Shown: one piece after another, positions 17,627-25,860 of the stretch
Position numbering within the stretch: position 1 is the first letter of the stretch
Layout: each line of letters opens with the position of its first letter
From: Bacteroidales bacterium
Lineage (GTDB): Bacteria; Bacteroidota; Bacteroidia; Bacteroidales; G3-4614
Length of the DNA stretch: 64,000 nucleotides
NCBI GenBank assembly: GCA_017559955.1
Contig: JAFYPQ010000031.1
Location: 18,181 to 82,180 of the forward strand
Direction: 5' to 3'
Translations under genes and position numbers: made by a program
Notes under the pieces: model-generated
What the model was told of the DNA's origin: nothing
Databases searched by the model: none
The model's input: the letters and a program-made list of their open reading frames with translations, nothing else

Positions 17627-19102
17627 CTATAACGAGTTGTTCAAGATAGCCTCGTCCATAGCCTTCGCAGCACGACGACCATCTCCCATTGCAAGAATAA
17701 CGGTTGCACCACCACGGACAATATCACCACCGGCATAAAGGTCGTTAATATTCGAACGCATACTATCCTCATTAACAACAATAGTCCCTTTTCTGCTTAT
17801 CTCCAAACCACTGATGGCATTAGGGATAAGAGGATTTGGCGAAACACCAACACTAACGATAACCTCGTCAACTTCGATAGTTTCGATAGCTCCCGGAATC
17901 GGTTCGGGCGAACGACGGCCCGAAGCATCAGCCTCTCCAAGTTGCATCTTTTGCAAACGAACCGCAGTAACTCGTCCCTTTTCGTTTCCTATATACTCGA
18001 TAGGGTTGTGCAAAGTCAAAAACTCGACTCCTTCTTGTTTTGCGTGGTGAATCTCCTCACGACGTGCGGGCATTTCATCCTCGCCACGACGATAAATAAT
18101 CATTGCACGCTCGGCACCTACACGACGAGCCGTACGAACAGAGTCCATAGCTGTATTACCTCCACCAATAACCGCAACACGTTTTCCTTTGATAACAGGG
18201 GTATCGCAATCGTCCTTGGCTGCACCCATAAGGTTTACACGTGTAAGATACTCGTTGCTCGACATAACTCCGATAAGGTTCTCACCGGGAATGTTCATAA
18301 AGCGAGGCAAACCTGCACCGCTTGCTACAAAAATTCCACGGAAGCCCATTTCGTGCATATCATCGTACGAGATTGTTTTACCAACTATGCAGTCGGCAAT
18401 AAACTCAACACCTAAGGCACGAAGGTTGTTTATCTCAACATCTACAATGCTGTTTGGCAAACGGAACTCAGGGATACCATACTTTAACACACCTCCAATT
18501 TCGTGAAGTGCCTCAAATACTGTAACCGAATATCCGAGTTTCGCCATCTCACCTGCAAACGACAAACCTGCAGGACCCGATCCCACAACAGCAATCTTAA
18601 TACCGTTTTTCTCTTTCACCTCGGGCATTGCCATCTTGCCGCTTTCACGTTCGTAATCGGCAGCGAAACGCTCCAAATAACCGATTGCAACAGGTTCCTT
18701 ACCTAATTTAAGTTTATAGAAGCACTTTGACTCGCATTGTTTCTCTTGCGGACACACACGACCGCAAACAGCCGGCAAAGCACTTGTCATCTTCAAGGTT
18801 TTTGCAGCCTCCAAAAACTCTCCACGCTCAATATTTTTTATAAATGTGGGAATAAAAATACTTACTGGACAACCTTGCATACATTGAGGGTCGGGACAAT
18901 CCAAACAACGTGAAGCCTCAAGCTGTGCCTGCTCCATAGTCAAGCCGCAGTTAACCTCTTCGTTGTTTGTAATACGATACTCGGGGGCGAGTTCTGTCAT
19001 TCTGACACGCTCAATCTCTATTCTGTCTTTGTTTTTTTTCTCTTTACGCAAAGCCTCACGCCACTCGGTGGCACGTTGAGCTGCTATATCTTCTTTACTC
19101 AT
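17627..19102 (-). CDS. nfnB: NfnB-type (GltD-like) FAD/Fe-S subunit of ferredoxin:NADP oxidoreductase
   Basis: Two-nucleotide-binding flavoprotein homologous to the glutamate synthase small subunit. Seen: N-terminal Fe-S cysteines CLDCPDPQCMQGCP and CGRVCPQEKQCESKC, the FAD motif VVGSGPAGLSFAGEMAKLG, the NADP motif VIGGGNTAMDSVRTARRVG, and the ending DLYAGGDIVRGGATVILAMG. The ATG at 19102 is preferred over a TTG at 19111. No glutamate synthase large subunit is nearby. The adjacent upstream gene encodes the NfnA-like subunit with a 14-bp gap, so I favour the electron-bifurcating NfnAB transhydrogenase (NADH, NADPH and ferredoxin) over glutamate synthase; the pair is often annotated as GltD plus sulfide dehydrogenase. 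Confidence 0.82.
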   Translation of the reverse strand: MSKEDIAAQRATEWREALRKEKKNKDRIEIERVRMTELAPEYRITNNEEVNCGLTMEQAQLEASRCLDCPDPQCMQGCPVSIFIPTFIKNIERGEFLEAAKTLKMTSALPAVCGRVCPQEKQCESKCFYKLKLGKEPVAIGYLERFAADYERESGKMAMPEVKEKNGIKIAVVGSGPAGLSFAGEMAKLGYSVTVFEALHEIGGVLKYGIPEFRLPNSIVDVEINNLRALGVEFIADCIVGKTISYDDMHEMGFRGIFVASGAGLPRFMNIPGENLIGVMSSNEYLTRVNLMGAAKDDCDTPVIKGKRVAVIGGGNTAMDSVRTARRVGAERAMIIYRRGEDEMPARREEIHHAKQEGVEFLTLHNPIEYIGNEKGRVTAVRLQKMQLGEADASGRRSPEPIPGAIETIEVDEVIVSVGVSPNPLIPNAISGLEISRKGTIVVNEDSMRSNINDLYAGGDIVRGGATVILAMGDGRRAAKAMDEAILNNSL

Positions 19103-19116
19103 AACAATCAAAATAA

Positions 19117-19908
19117 TTATTCAACCTCTTTATATGAAGAGAGTCTCATTAACATCTCATCGAAATCAACTTGATGTGCATCAAACTCGGGACCATCGAC
19201 ACAGACAAATTTTGTTTTGCCTCCGACGGTAATACGACACGCACCGCACATACCGGTTCCGTCAACCATAATTGTATTAAGCGAAACCACAGTTGGTATT
19301 TCATATTTTTTTGTCAACAGCGACACAAACTTCATCATAATTGCCGGACCAATGGTTACACACATATCAACCTTTTCTCGTTGAATAACCTCTTCGGCGC
19401 CATTTGTAACCAATCCTTGCTTGCCATACGAACCATCGTCGGTCATAACAATAACCTCATCGGCCGAAGCACGCATCTGCTCTTCAAGAATAATCAAATC
19501 TTTGGTACGTGCAGCCAAAATAACCACAACACGATTACCTGCCTCTTTCATTGCCTGAACAATAGGCAAAAGAGGAGCAACACCAACACCACCGCCACAA
19601 CATAGAACAGTTCCTACTTTTTCGATGTGAGTAGCTTGTCCCAACGGACCCACAACATCACAAATGTAGTCGCCCACGTTAAGGGCACATATCTTCTTAG
19701 TTGATTTACCAACTGCCTGAATAACCAAAGTAATAGTACCTTTTTCAACATCTGCCTCGGCAATAGTCAAAGGGATACGCTCGCCCTTATCGCATGCTCT
19801 AACAATTACAAAGTGTCCTGCTTTTCTCGATTTGGCAATTAGCGGAGCCTCTATCACCAATCTAACAACGTTCTCCGAGAAATACTCTTTTTCTACAATT
19901 TTATTCAT
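19117..19908 (-). CDS. nfnA: NfnA-type ferredoxin-NADP reductase subunit (FAD, 2Fe-2S)
   Basis: Ferredoxin reductase-like subunit with FAD and NAD(H) domains and a C-terminal 2Fe-2S cluster. Seen: RxPLTI-type flavin motif RIPLTIAE, the pyridine-nucleotide motif CCGGGVGVAPLLPIV, TIGPAIMMKFVSLLT, and cysteines in DGTGMCGACRITV...KFVCVDGPEFDAHQVDF. It is homologous to PyrK, NfnA and SudB; the neighbouring GltD-like gene supports NfnA. An open frame continues upstream to 19980, but the first 24 codons are translated repeat sequence, so the ATG at 19908 is chosen. A minus-strand -7 element lies at 19982-19989. Confidence 0.85.
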   Translation of the reverse strand: MNKIVEKEYFSENVVRLVIEAPLIAKSRKAGHFVIVRACDKGERIPLTIAEADVEKGTITLVIQAVGKSTKKICALNVGDYICDVVGPLGQATHIEKVGTVLCCGGGVGVAPLLPIVQAMKEAGNRVVVILAARTKDLIILEEQMRASADEVIVMTDDGSYGKQGLVTNGAEEVIQREKVDMCVTIGPAIMMKFVSLLTKKYEIPTVVSLNTIMVDGTGMCGACRITVGGKTKFVCVDGPEFDAHQVDFDEMLMRLSSYKEVE

Positions 19909-19924
19909 AATAACTCTATATATT

Positions 19925-19958
19925 ATTAGTCTAATTAGACTAATTAGACTAATTGTCT
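19925..19958 (-). repeat. 9-bp tandem repeat upstream of nfnA
   Basis: Near-perfect tandem CTAATTAGA units (AATTAGTCT twice and AATTAGACT on the minus strand) sit 17 bp before the nfnA start codon, inside the likely 5' leader. Same family as 4495-4535. Confidence 0.7.
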
Positions 19959-19981
19959 TAACTTTAAATATTATAATCATA

Positions 19982-19989
19982 CAAAGATA
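19982..19989 (-). promoter_or_regulatory. Candidate -7 element for nfnAB
   Basis: Minus-strand TATCTTTG fits TAnnTTTG 74 bp before the nfnA start; no clear -33 box. The transcript would include the 9-bp repeat tract. Confidence 0.5.
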
Positions 19990-20000
19990 AAAATAATTTT

Positions 20001-20018
20001 TTAGTTTTTAGTTGTTAT
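20001..20018. repeat. 7-bp periodic repeat (TTAGTTK family) between divergent promoters
   Basis: TTAGTTTTTAGTTGTTAT lies between the minus-strand -7 element at 19982 and the plus-strand one at 20038. Related copies are at 21072-21095, 31011-31038 and 63181-63210. Confidence 0.5.
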
Positions 20019-20037
20019 AAACACACATATTTAGGAT

Positions 20038-20045
20038 TATCTTTG
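20038..20045 (+). promoter_or_regulatory. Candidate -7 element for the methyltransferase gene
   Basis: TATCTTTG fits TAnnTTTG, 31 bp before the ATG at 20076. Confidence 0.5.
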
Positions 20046-20075
20046 TGAAGATTTATCACAATATTGGTTTCGGCA

Positions 20076-20798
20076 ATGAAAAGTATCACAGAAAACGATA
20101 AAGACCCCATGGGAAATGCAATTGCAGAATACCATAAAAAGGGAAAAGCAGCCAAGTTAAGGGTATTCTCTTCGCAATTTTACGAAGATGAAATTCCCGT
20201 AAAAACCCTTTTCAGGACATTCAACGAAATGCCTATACCCGAACAGATGGCATTAGATTTATGTCGTGGAAGAGTGTTGGATGTAGGTGCTGGCTCGGGA
20301 TGCCACTCGTTAGAACTTATTAATCGAGGAATGGATGTAATGGCAATAGACATCTCGGAACTTTCGGTAGAGGTAATGAAAGAGCGTGGAGTAAATGCAA
20401 AAGTGATAAACTTCTTCGATGATACATTCAACGAAAAGTTCGACACAATACTAATGGCAATGAACGGCATAGGCATAGTAGGCACAATAGATAATCTGCC
20501 CAACTTCTTTGCACGCATAAAAGAGTTACTTGCCGATGGAGGACAGGTACTGCTCGACTCCTCCGATATAAGATATGTTTTCGAAAATGAAGACGGCACT
20601 TTCGATATAAACCTCAACAGCGGATACTACGGCGAGATAGATTATAGTATGCAATATCGCAATATAAAGGGCGTGGAGTTTGATTGGTTATATATCGACT
20701 TTGACACACTTACGATGTATGCCGAACGATATGGCTTTAAATGCGAGAAGTGCGTAAACGGTGAACATTACAACTATCTTGCGAAATTAAGTTTTTAG
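20076..20798 (+). CDS. Class I SAM-dependent methyltransferase, substrate unknown
   Basis: Rossmann-fold methyltransferase. Seen: motif I VLDVGAGSGCHSLELINRG, the acidic post-I residue in VMAIDISELSVEVMKERG, and FDTILMAMNGIGIVGTIDNLPNFF followed by ELLADGGQVLLDSSD. The N-terminal region (DPMGNAIAEYHKKGKAAKLRV) is a conserved helical lid of this uncharacterised Bacteroidota group. It resembles small-molecule methyltransferases more than RNA or protein ones, but no substrate can be assigned. An in-frame TTG at 20064 is rejected in favour of ATG 20076. It stands alone, divergent from nfnAB. Confidence 0.8.
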   Translation: MKSITENDKDPMGNAIAEYHKKGKAAKLRVFSSQFYEDEIPVKTLFRTFNEMPIPEQMALDLCRGRVLDVGAGSGCHSLELINRGMDVMAIDISELSVEVMKERGVNAKVINFFDDTFNEKFDTILMAMNGIGIVGTIDNLPNFFARIKELLADGGQVLLDSSDIRYVFENEDGTFDINLNSGYYGEIDYSMQYRNIKGVEFDWLYIDFDTLTMYAERYGFKCEKCVNGEHYNYLAKLSF

Positions 20799-20811
20799 TT
20801 AAAAGACAAGG

Positions 20812-20840
20812 CTAATTGGTCATATTGGGCTGATTAGTCT
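20812..20840 (+). repeat. 9-bp periodic repeat (AATTGGNCT family)
   Basis: Units AATTGGTCA, TATTGGGCT, GATTAGTCT just after the methyltransferase stop codon. Confidence 0.6.
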
Positions 20841-20902
20841 TTTTAGATTATAAAGGTTGTCTGAAAACATTTTAGAAATGCCTTCGTTCCAAAAAGACAA
20901 AA

Positions 20903-20933
20903 AAGAGGAGCAGATCAAATGACTGCTCCTCTT
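20903..20933 (-). terminator. Bidirectional terminator at the end of the frd operon
   Basis: AAGAGGAGCAG (20903-20913) pairs with CTGCTCCTCTT (20923-20933). On the minus strand it is followed by TTTTTTGTCTTTTT, a good U-run for the frdCAB transcript; on the plus strand it is followed by AAAATATG, so it works less well for the methyltransferase. Confidence 0.7.
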
Positions 20934-21071
20934 AAAATATGTTTGTTATTTATGTTGCCTAACAACTACCCCAAAGGCATTTTAAGGTAATTACGGTTAA
21001 GATTGACTAAATGCAATTGTACCCTAAAATGGTGAACACAATGCTCTGTGCGATGAGGACTTTACGTCGAA

Positions 21072-21095
21072 GTTGACAACTAAAAACTAACAACT
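21072..21095. repeat. 7-bp periodic repeat next to frdB stop
   Basis: GACAACTAAAAACTAACAACT is an inverse-orientation copy of the TTAGTTK family, 6-8 bp from the frdB stop codon. Confidence 0.5.
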
Positions 21096-21100
21096 CTAAA

Positions 21101-21856
21101 TTAGTCTTTCAATTTTGCCCAAATGAATTCACGGTTTAGGCGTGCAATGTTTGTGATTGATACGCCTTTGGGACACTCTGCCTCACACGCTCCGGTGTTT
21201 GTACAGTTACCAAATCCTAATTCGTCCATTTTTGCAAGCATCGATTTTGCACGGCGTGCTGCCTCTACTTTTCCTTGTGGCAATAGTGCCAATTGGCTTA
21301 CTTTTGCTGATACGAATAGCATTGCCGATCCGTTTTTACATGCTGCTACACATGCTCCACATCCGATACATGATGCTGCATCCATTGCTAAGTCGGCATC
21401 ACGTTTTGGAATGGGTATTGCATTTGCATCTTGTGCTCCTCCTGCGTTAACAGATACAAATCCTCCTGCTTGGATGATTTTATCGTACGCTGTACGGTCA
21501 ACCATAAGGTCTCGGATTACAGGGAATCCTGCCGAACGCCATGGCTCGATTGTGATTGTATCACCATCTTTAAAACGACGCATATGCAACTGACATGTTG
21601 TTATCTCTGAGTCGGGTCCATGTGGGTGTCCGTTGATATACAATGAACACATACCGCAAATTCCCTCACGACAGTCGTTGTCGAATACTACCGGCTCTTT
21701 GTCCTCGTTAACAAGTTGTTCGTTAAGGATGTCGAGCATTTCAAGGAATGAACTGTCGGTGGATATGTTGTTTAGTTTGTATGTCTCAAATTTACCAGCC
21801 TCTTTGGGACCTCTTTGACGCCATACTTTTAGTGTTATATTTATTGTCTTGTCCAT
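21101..21856 (-). CDS. frdB: Fumarate reductase/succinate dehydrogenase iron-sulfur subunit
   Basis: Carries electrons between the flavin subunit and the membrane quinone site. All three cluster motifs are present: 2Fe-2[10 protein letters not shown] with Cys62, 67, 70 and 88; 4Fe-4[12 protein letters not shown] (163, 166, 169, 173); and 3Fe-4S region cysteines 218, 224 and 228 ([11 protein letters not shown]). 251 aa, normal. It is the last gene of frdC-frdA-frdB, 6 bp after frdA. In anaerobic Bacteroidales this complex normally reduces fumarate using menaquinol, so the fumarate reductase name is preferred on lineage grounds; the sequence alone cannot separate it from succinate dehydrogenase. 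Confidence 0.94.
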   Translation of the reverse strand: MDKTINITLKVWRQRGPKEAGKFETYKLNNISTDSSFLEMLDILNEQLVNEDKEPVVFDNDCREGICGMCSLYINGHPHGPDSEITTCQLHMRRFKDGDTITIEPWRSAGFPVIRDLMVDRTAYDKIIQAGGFVSVNAGGAQDANAIPIPKRDADLAMDAASCIGCGACVAACKNGSAMLFVSAKVSQLALLPQGKVEAARRAKSMLAKMDELGFGNCTNTGACEAECPKGVSITNIARLNREFIWAKLKD

Positions 21857-21862
21857 ACCTGA

Positions 21863-23812
21863 TTATTGTTTATAGTTACGTTGTTGTACTTTGATAGCCT
21901 CGTATTTTAACTCCTCTTTTAGTAGTGTTGGCTCTGCATCTTCGCCTTCGTACTTCCAGCAGCTTACATACATATATTTGTCGTCTTGACGCATTGCCTC
22001 GCCCTCGGGTGTTTGGAACTCTTCACGGAAGTGTCCTCCACATGACTCGTTACGATTTAGTGCATCCATTGCCATAAGCTCGCCAATTTCAATAAAGTCG
22101 GCTACACGCAATGCTTTCTCCAACTCTGTATTTAGTGAGTCTGCTGCTCCGGGTATTTTTACATTGCTCCAGAACTCTTTCTTGATTGCTTTTAGTTTTA
22201 CCAAAGCTGTCTCAAGGCTCTCTTTTGTACGTGCCATTCCCACGAAATCCCACATGATTAATCCTAACTCTTTGTGGATTGAATCGACTGAGCGTTTTCC
22301 TTTGATTGACATCAATTTTTCGATACGTACTTTTACATCTTTTTCTGCTGCATCGAACTCAGGTGCGTCAGTTTTTATGCGTGGTACTGAGATTTGATCT
22401 GATAGGTAGTTTTGAATTGTGTAAGGCAATACGAAATATCCGTCAGCCAATCCTTGCATCAAGGCTGATGCTCCAAGACGGTTTGCTCCGTGGTCTGAGA
22501 AGTTTGCCTCTCCGATTGCGAACAATCCCGGGATTGATGTGCTTAGTTCGTAATCTACCCAAATTCCTCCCATTGTGTAGTGGATTGCAGGGTAAATCAT
22601 CATTGGAGTTTCGTATGGGTTATCATCAACGATTTTCTCGTACATTTGGAATAGGTTTCCGTAACGTGCTGCTACTACATCTTTTCCAAGACGTTGAATT
22701 GCTGATGAGAAGTCAAGATATACAGCCAATCCTGTTGCTCCTACTCCGTATCCTGCATCGCAACGCTCTTTTGCTGCACGTGATGCTACGTCACGTGGCA
22801 CCAAGTTACCAAATGCGGGATAACGACGCTCCAAGTAGTAATCACGATCCTCTTCTGCTATTTGTGTCGGTTTTAGTTTTCCTGCACGAATTGCCTCTGC
22901 ATCCTCTTTCTTTTTAGGAGTCCAAATACGTCCGTCGTTACGCAACGACTCTGACATCAATGTTAGTTTTGATTGGAACTCTCCGTGTACAGGGATACAT
23001 GTCGGGTGGATTTGTGCAAATGCAGGGTTTGCAAAATATGCTCCTTTGCGGTAGCATTGCATTGCAGCCGATCCGTTACTTCCCATTGCGTTTGTTGATA
23101 GGAAGTAAGTGTTTCCATATCCTCCAGTAGCAATTACAACTGCGTGTGCTCCGAAACGCTCAATCTCACCTGTTACCAAGTTACGAGCGATGATTCCTCT
23201 TGCACGTCCGTCGATAACTACAAGGTCTAACATCTCATAACGAGTATATAGTTTTACTGTTCCTTTTGCTACTTGACGACTCAATGAAGAGTATGCTCCT
23301 AACAATAGTTGTTGTCCTGTTTGTCCTTTTGCGTAGAATGTACGAGATACTTGAGCTCCACCAAATGAACGGTTATCCAACAAACCTCCGTACTCACGTG
23401 CGAAAGGTACTCCTTGAGCTACACATTGGTCGATGATGTTATTTGACACCTCAGCCAAACGATATACGTTTGCCTCACGTGCACGGTAGTCTCCTCCTTT
23501 GATTGTGTCGTAGAACAAACGATATACGCTATCTCCATCGTTTTGATAGTTTTTTGCTGCGTTGATACCTCCTTGTGCTGCGATTGAGTGTGCACGACGT
23601 GGTGAGTCTTGAATACAGAAGTTCAATACGTTAAAGCCCATTTCGCCAAGTGTTGCAGCTGCTGAGCCTCCTGCAAGTCCTGTTCCTACAACGATAATGT
23701 CCAAACGACGTTTGTTGGCAGGGTTGACAAGTTTTTGATGAGCTTTATAGTTGCTCCATTTCTCTGCCAATGGCCCTTCGGGTATTTTTGAATCTATTTT
23801 TATATTTGCCAT
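21863..23812 (-). CDS. frdA: Fumarate reductase/succinate dehydrogenase flavoprotein subunit
   Basis: Catalytic subunit interconverting fumarate and succinate. Seen: FAD-binding [19 protein letters not shown], the flavin-linking histidine motif [11 protein letters not shown] (His75), [16 protein letters not shown], substrate-binding HPTCIP and [12 protein letters not shown], and [14 protein letters not shown]. 649 aa fits the Bacteroidales/epsilon-type class paired with a five-helix cytochrome b subunit. It begins 17 bp after frdC. Confidence 0.95.
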   Translation of the reverse strand: MANIKIDSKIPEGPLAEKWSNYKAHQKLVNPANKRRLDIIVVGTGLAGGSAAATLGEMGFNVLNFCIQDSPRRAHSIAAQGGINAAKNYQNDGDSVYRLFYDTIKGGDYRAREANVYRLAEVSNNIIDQCVAQGVPFAREYGGLLDNRSFGGAQVSRTFYAKGQTGQQLLLGAYSSLSRQVAKGTVKLYTRYEMLDLVVIDGRARGIIARNLVTGEIERFGAHAVVIATGGYGNTYFLSTNAMGSNGSAAMQCYRKGAYFANPAFAQIHPTCIPVHGEFQSKLTLMSESLRNDGRIWTPKKKEDAEAIRAGKLKPTQIAEEDRDYYLERRYPAFGNLVPRDVASRAAKERCDAGYGVGATGLAVYLDFSSAIQRLGKDVVAARYGNLFQMYEKIVDDNPYETPMMIYPAIHYTMGGIWVDYELSTSIPGLFAIGEANFSDHGANRLGASALMQGLADGYFVLPYTIQNYLSDQISVPRIKTDAPEFDAAEKDVKVRIEKLMSIKGKRSVDSIHKELGLIMWDFVGMARTKESLETALVKLKAIKKEFWSNVKIPGAADSLNTELEKALRVADFIEIGELMAMDALNRNESCGGHFREEFQTPEGEAMRQDDKYMYVSCWKYEGEDAEPTLLKEELKYEAIKVQQRNYKQ

Positions 23813-23829
23813 ATCTGTTGTTTTTTATG

Positions 23830-24525
23830 TTATTGTAGTGTGAAGTAGAACCATATTGCCATAAATGCAAATCCTAAACAAACTAATGTTGTGTAGATGT
23901 TTGAGATTGTTTTCCAACGTTTAAGCCATACAAGGTTTGTCCATCCGATTGTTTGTATTGCACTCCAGAATCCGTGTGTTAGATGGAACCAAATTGCAGC
24001 AAACCATACTAAGTAAAGAACTACAAAGATAGGATTTGTGAAAACTTGTGCAATGTGATATGAACCATAAGCCGCATTGCTTAGAACGTTTTCATCGATA
24101 CACATTCCGAATTGATGTGCTAACTCAGGTAATTGCATTTTTGCCCAGAATTGATAACCGTGAAGACCTAAGCCCAATACCACAATGATACCAAGCACCA
24201 ACATATTTTGTGATGCCCACTCTACTCCCTTGGGACGTGCTGTTACTGCGTAACGGTTGTTTCCGCGTGCTTTACGGTTTTGAAGTGTTAGGATGAACGC
24301 ATATAGAATATGCACCAAAAATCCTACCGCCAACACCAATGTTCCTGCTACTGCATACCAATTTGCTCCTAAAAATCCGCAAATTGCATCATATGCTCCG
24401 CCTTTCTCGGGGCTGAACACCATAGCAAAGTTCATTACCAAGTGGAAGGTTAGGAACAACACAAGGAAAAGCCCTGAAATACTCATTAGCAGCTTTCGCC
24501 CGATAGATGAATCTTTTAACCACAT
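23830..24525 (-). CDS. frdC: Fumarate reductase/succinate dehydrogenase cytochrome b subunit
   Basis: Single membrane anchor of the complex, expected to bind two hemes and menaquinone. About five hydrophobic segments are visible: 15-35 (SISGLFLVLFLTFHLVMNFA), 55-80, 108-128, 155-180 and 205-228, with histidines near the membrane ends (HLVMN, HILYAF, HIAQVF, HLTHGFWS) as candidate heme ligands. The KLLMSISG start is typical. It is the first gene of frdCAB, divergent from asd across a 236-bp gap with -7 elements on both strands. Confidence 0.92.
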   Translation of the reverse strand: MWLKDSSIGRKLLMSISGLFLVLFLTFHLVMNFAMVFSPEKGGAYDAICGFLGANWYAVAGTLVLAVGFLVHILYAFILTLQNRKARGNNRYAVTARPKGVEWASQNMLVLGIIVVLGLGLHGYQFWAKMQLPELAHQFGMCIDENVLSNAAYGSYHIAQVFTNPIFVVLYLVWFAAIWFHLTHGFWSAIQTIGWTNLVWLKRWKTISNIYTTLVCLGFAFMAIWFYFTLQ

Positions 24526-24572
24526 AGAAATTTTAGTTTAGTTAATATAATTGATAAAATGTTTCGAATATG

Positions 24573-24607
24573 CAAATGTAGTGTATTTATTCCATTATTT
24601 TAGCAAA
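24573..24607 (-). promoter_or_regulatory. Candidate promoter of frdCAB
   Basis: Minus-strand TACATTTG (24573-24580) fits the -7 consensus, with TTTG (24604-24607) 23 nt upstream, a slightly long spacer. Confidence 0.5.
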
Positions 24608-24656
24608 TAAATAGAGATTTTTTTCTTTATTATGATGCTATTCTGCCAAATTGTTT

Positions 24657-24664
24657 TAATTTTG
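24657..24664 (+). promoter_or_regulatory. Candidate -7 element for asd
   Basis: TAATTTTG fits TAnnTTTG about 97 bp before asd. Confidence 0.4.
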
Positions 24665-24761
24665 CGATTGTTATGTTCGATTTCTGCCTGTTTATTATTT
24701 TTTTCGTGGCAGTTATTAAACTTTTTTATTTGTATAATTGTTTACATTTATTTTATAGATT

Positions 24762-25769
24762 ATGAAAGTTGCTATTGTTGGTGCAAGCGGTGCAGTTGGT
24801 CAAGAGTTTTTGCGTGTGCTTGCCGATAGAGATTTCCCCATTGATGAATTGGTTTTGTTTGGTTCTGCCCGCAGTGCAGGAAAAGAATATACGTTTAGAG
24901 GTAAAGAATACACCGTAAAGGAACTACAACACAACGACGATTTTAAAGGTATTGATATTGCCTTTACTTCGGCAGGTGCAGGTATTTCGAAAGAGTTTGA
25001 GAAAACCATCACTAAACATGGTGCCGTGATGATTGACAACTCAAGTGCATTCCGTATGGATGACGATGTACCTTTGGTGGTTCCCGAGGTAAACGGAGAG
25101 GATGCAAAAATCCGCCCAAGAAATGTTATCGCCAACCCAAACTGTACTACTATTCAAATGGTAGTGGCTTTGAAAGCTATCGAAGACCTTTCGCATATTA
25201 AGCGTGTAAGGGTTTCTACATATCAAGCAGCGAGTGGTGCTGGAGCAGCTGCAATGGCTGAACTTCAAGAACAATATGCTCAATTGGTTCGTGGCGAGGA
25301 GCCTACCATTAGCAAATTCTACTATCAACTTGCCTACAATGTTATTCCTCAAGTTGATGTTTACACAGATAACCTTTATACCAAAGAGGAGATGAAGATG
25401 TTTAACGAAACTCGCAAAATTATGCACTCTGACGTTAAAACAAGTGCTATGTGTGTAAGAGTTCCGGTTATGCGTGCTCACTCTGAGAGTATTTGGGTTG
25501 AAACAGAACGTCCTATTTCGGTAGAGGAGGCTCGTAATGCTTTTGAAAACGCCGAAGGTGTTATTGTTATGGACAATCTAAACGAGAAACTTTACCCAAT
25601 GCCTTTGGATATGGCGGGTAAGGATGCTGTTTATGTTGGTCGTATAAGAAAAGACCTTGCCGACGAAAATGGTTTGACTTTCTGGACCGTGAGCGACCAA
25701 ATCAGAAAAGGTGCCGCATTGAACGCTGTTCAAATTGCTGAATACCTTGTTAAGAATAATGCCTTATAA
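24762..25769 (+). CDS. asd: Aspartate-semialdehyde dehydrogenase
   Basis: NADPH-dependent reduction of aspartyl phosphate to the semialdehyde, the branch-point step to lysine/diaminopimelate, threonine and methionine. Seen: [18 protein letters not shown] (NADP fold), [19 protein letters not shown], active-site Cys128 in [10 protein letters not shown], and [11 protein letters not shown]. 335 aa, normal. It stands alone; the next gene is 91 bp downstream behind two repeat tracts. Confidence 0.96.
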   Translation: MKVAIVGASGAVGQEFLRVLADRDFPIDELVLFGSARSAGKEYTFRGKEYTVKELQHNDDFKGIDIAFTSAGAGISKEFEKTITKHGAVMIDNSSAFRMDDDVPLVVPEVNGEDAKIRPRNVIANPNCTTIQMVVALKAIEDLSHIKRVRVSTYQAASGAGAAAMAELQEQYAQLVRGEEPTISKFYYQLAYNVIPQVDVYTDNLYTKEEMKMFNETRKIMHSDVKTSAMCVRVPVMRAHSESIWVETERPISVEEARNAFENAEGVIVMDNLNEKLYPMPLDMAGKDAVYVGRIRKDLADENGLTFWTVSDQIRKGAALNAVQIAEYLVKNNAL

Positions 25770-25770
25770 A

Positions 25771-25804
25771 AAATTAGAAATTAGAAATGAGGAATGAGGG
25801 ATTA
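25771..25804 (+). repeat. 7-bp periodic repeat
   Basis: AAATTAG, AAATTAG, AAATGAG, GAATGAG, GGATTA in register immediately after the asd stop codon; same family as 1619-1710. Confidence 0.55.
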
Positions 25805-25808
25805 ACCC

Positions 25809-25840
25809 AATTGGTCTAATTGGACTGATTGGGCTAATTC
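25809..25840 (+). repeat. 9-bp periodic repeat, clearest copy
   Basis: AATTGGTCT, AATTGGACT, GATTGGGCT, AATTC in perfect 9-bp register, about 20 bp before the fusion-peptidase start codon. Confidence 0.7.
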
Positions 25841-25860
25841 GTGTTTAATAAATATTTTTT

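Larger units (their letters stand above)
20799..21100. other. 302-bp intergenic gap, non-coding
   Basis: Between the convergent methyltransferase and frdB genes. It holds a 9-bp repeat tract (20812-20840), an inverted repeat AAATGCCTT/AAGGCATTT (20876-20884 with 20974-20982) that encloses a bidirectional terminator (20903-20933), and a 7-bp repeat (21072-21095). I see no reading frame or known RNA in 20990-21070. Confidence 0.6.

Noticed and set aside
17627..19102. Glutamate synthase small subunit as the function
   Set aside because: No large subunit is nearby and the partner gene is an NfnA-type reductase, so the transhydrogenase is the better call, though not proven.
19909..19980. Upstream-extended start for nfnA
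   Set aside because: The extra codons translate the 9-bp repeat (Ile-Ser-Leu runs) and are not part of the family N-terminus.
4495..25840. CRISPR-like array
   Set aside because: The repeats are 7-9 bp with no spacers of regular length and occur as scattered single tracts.
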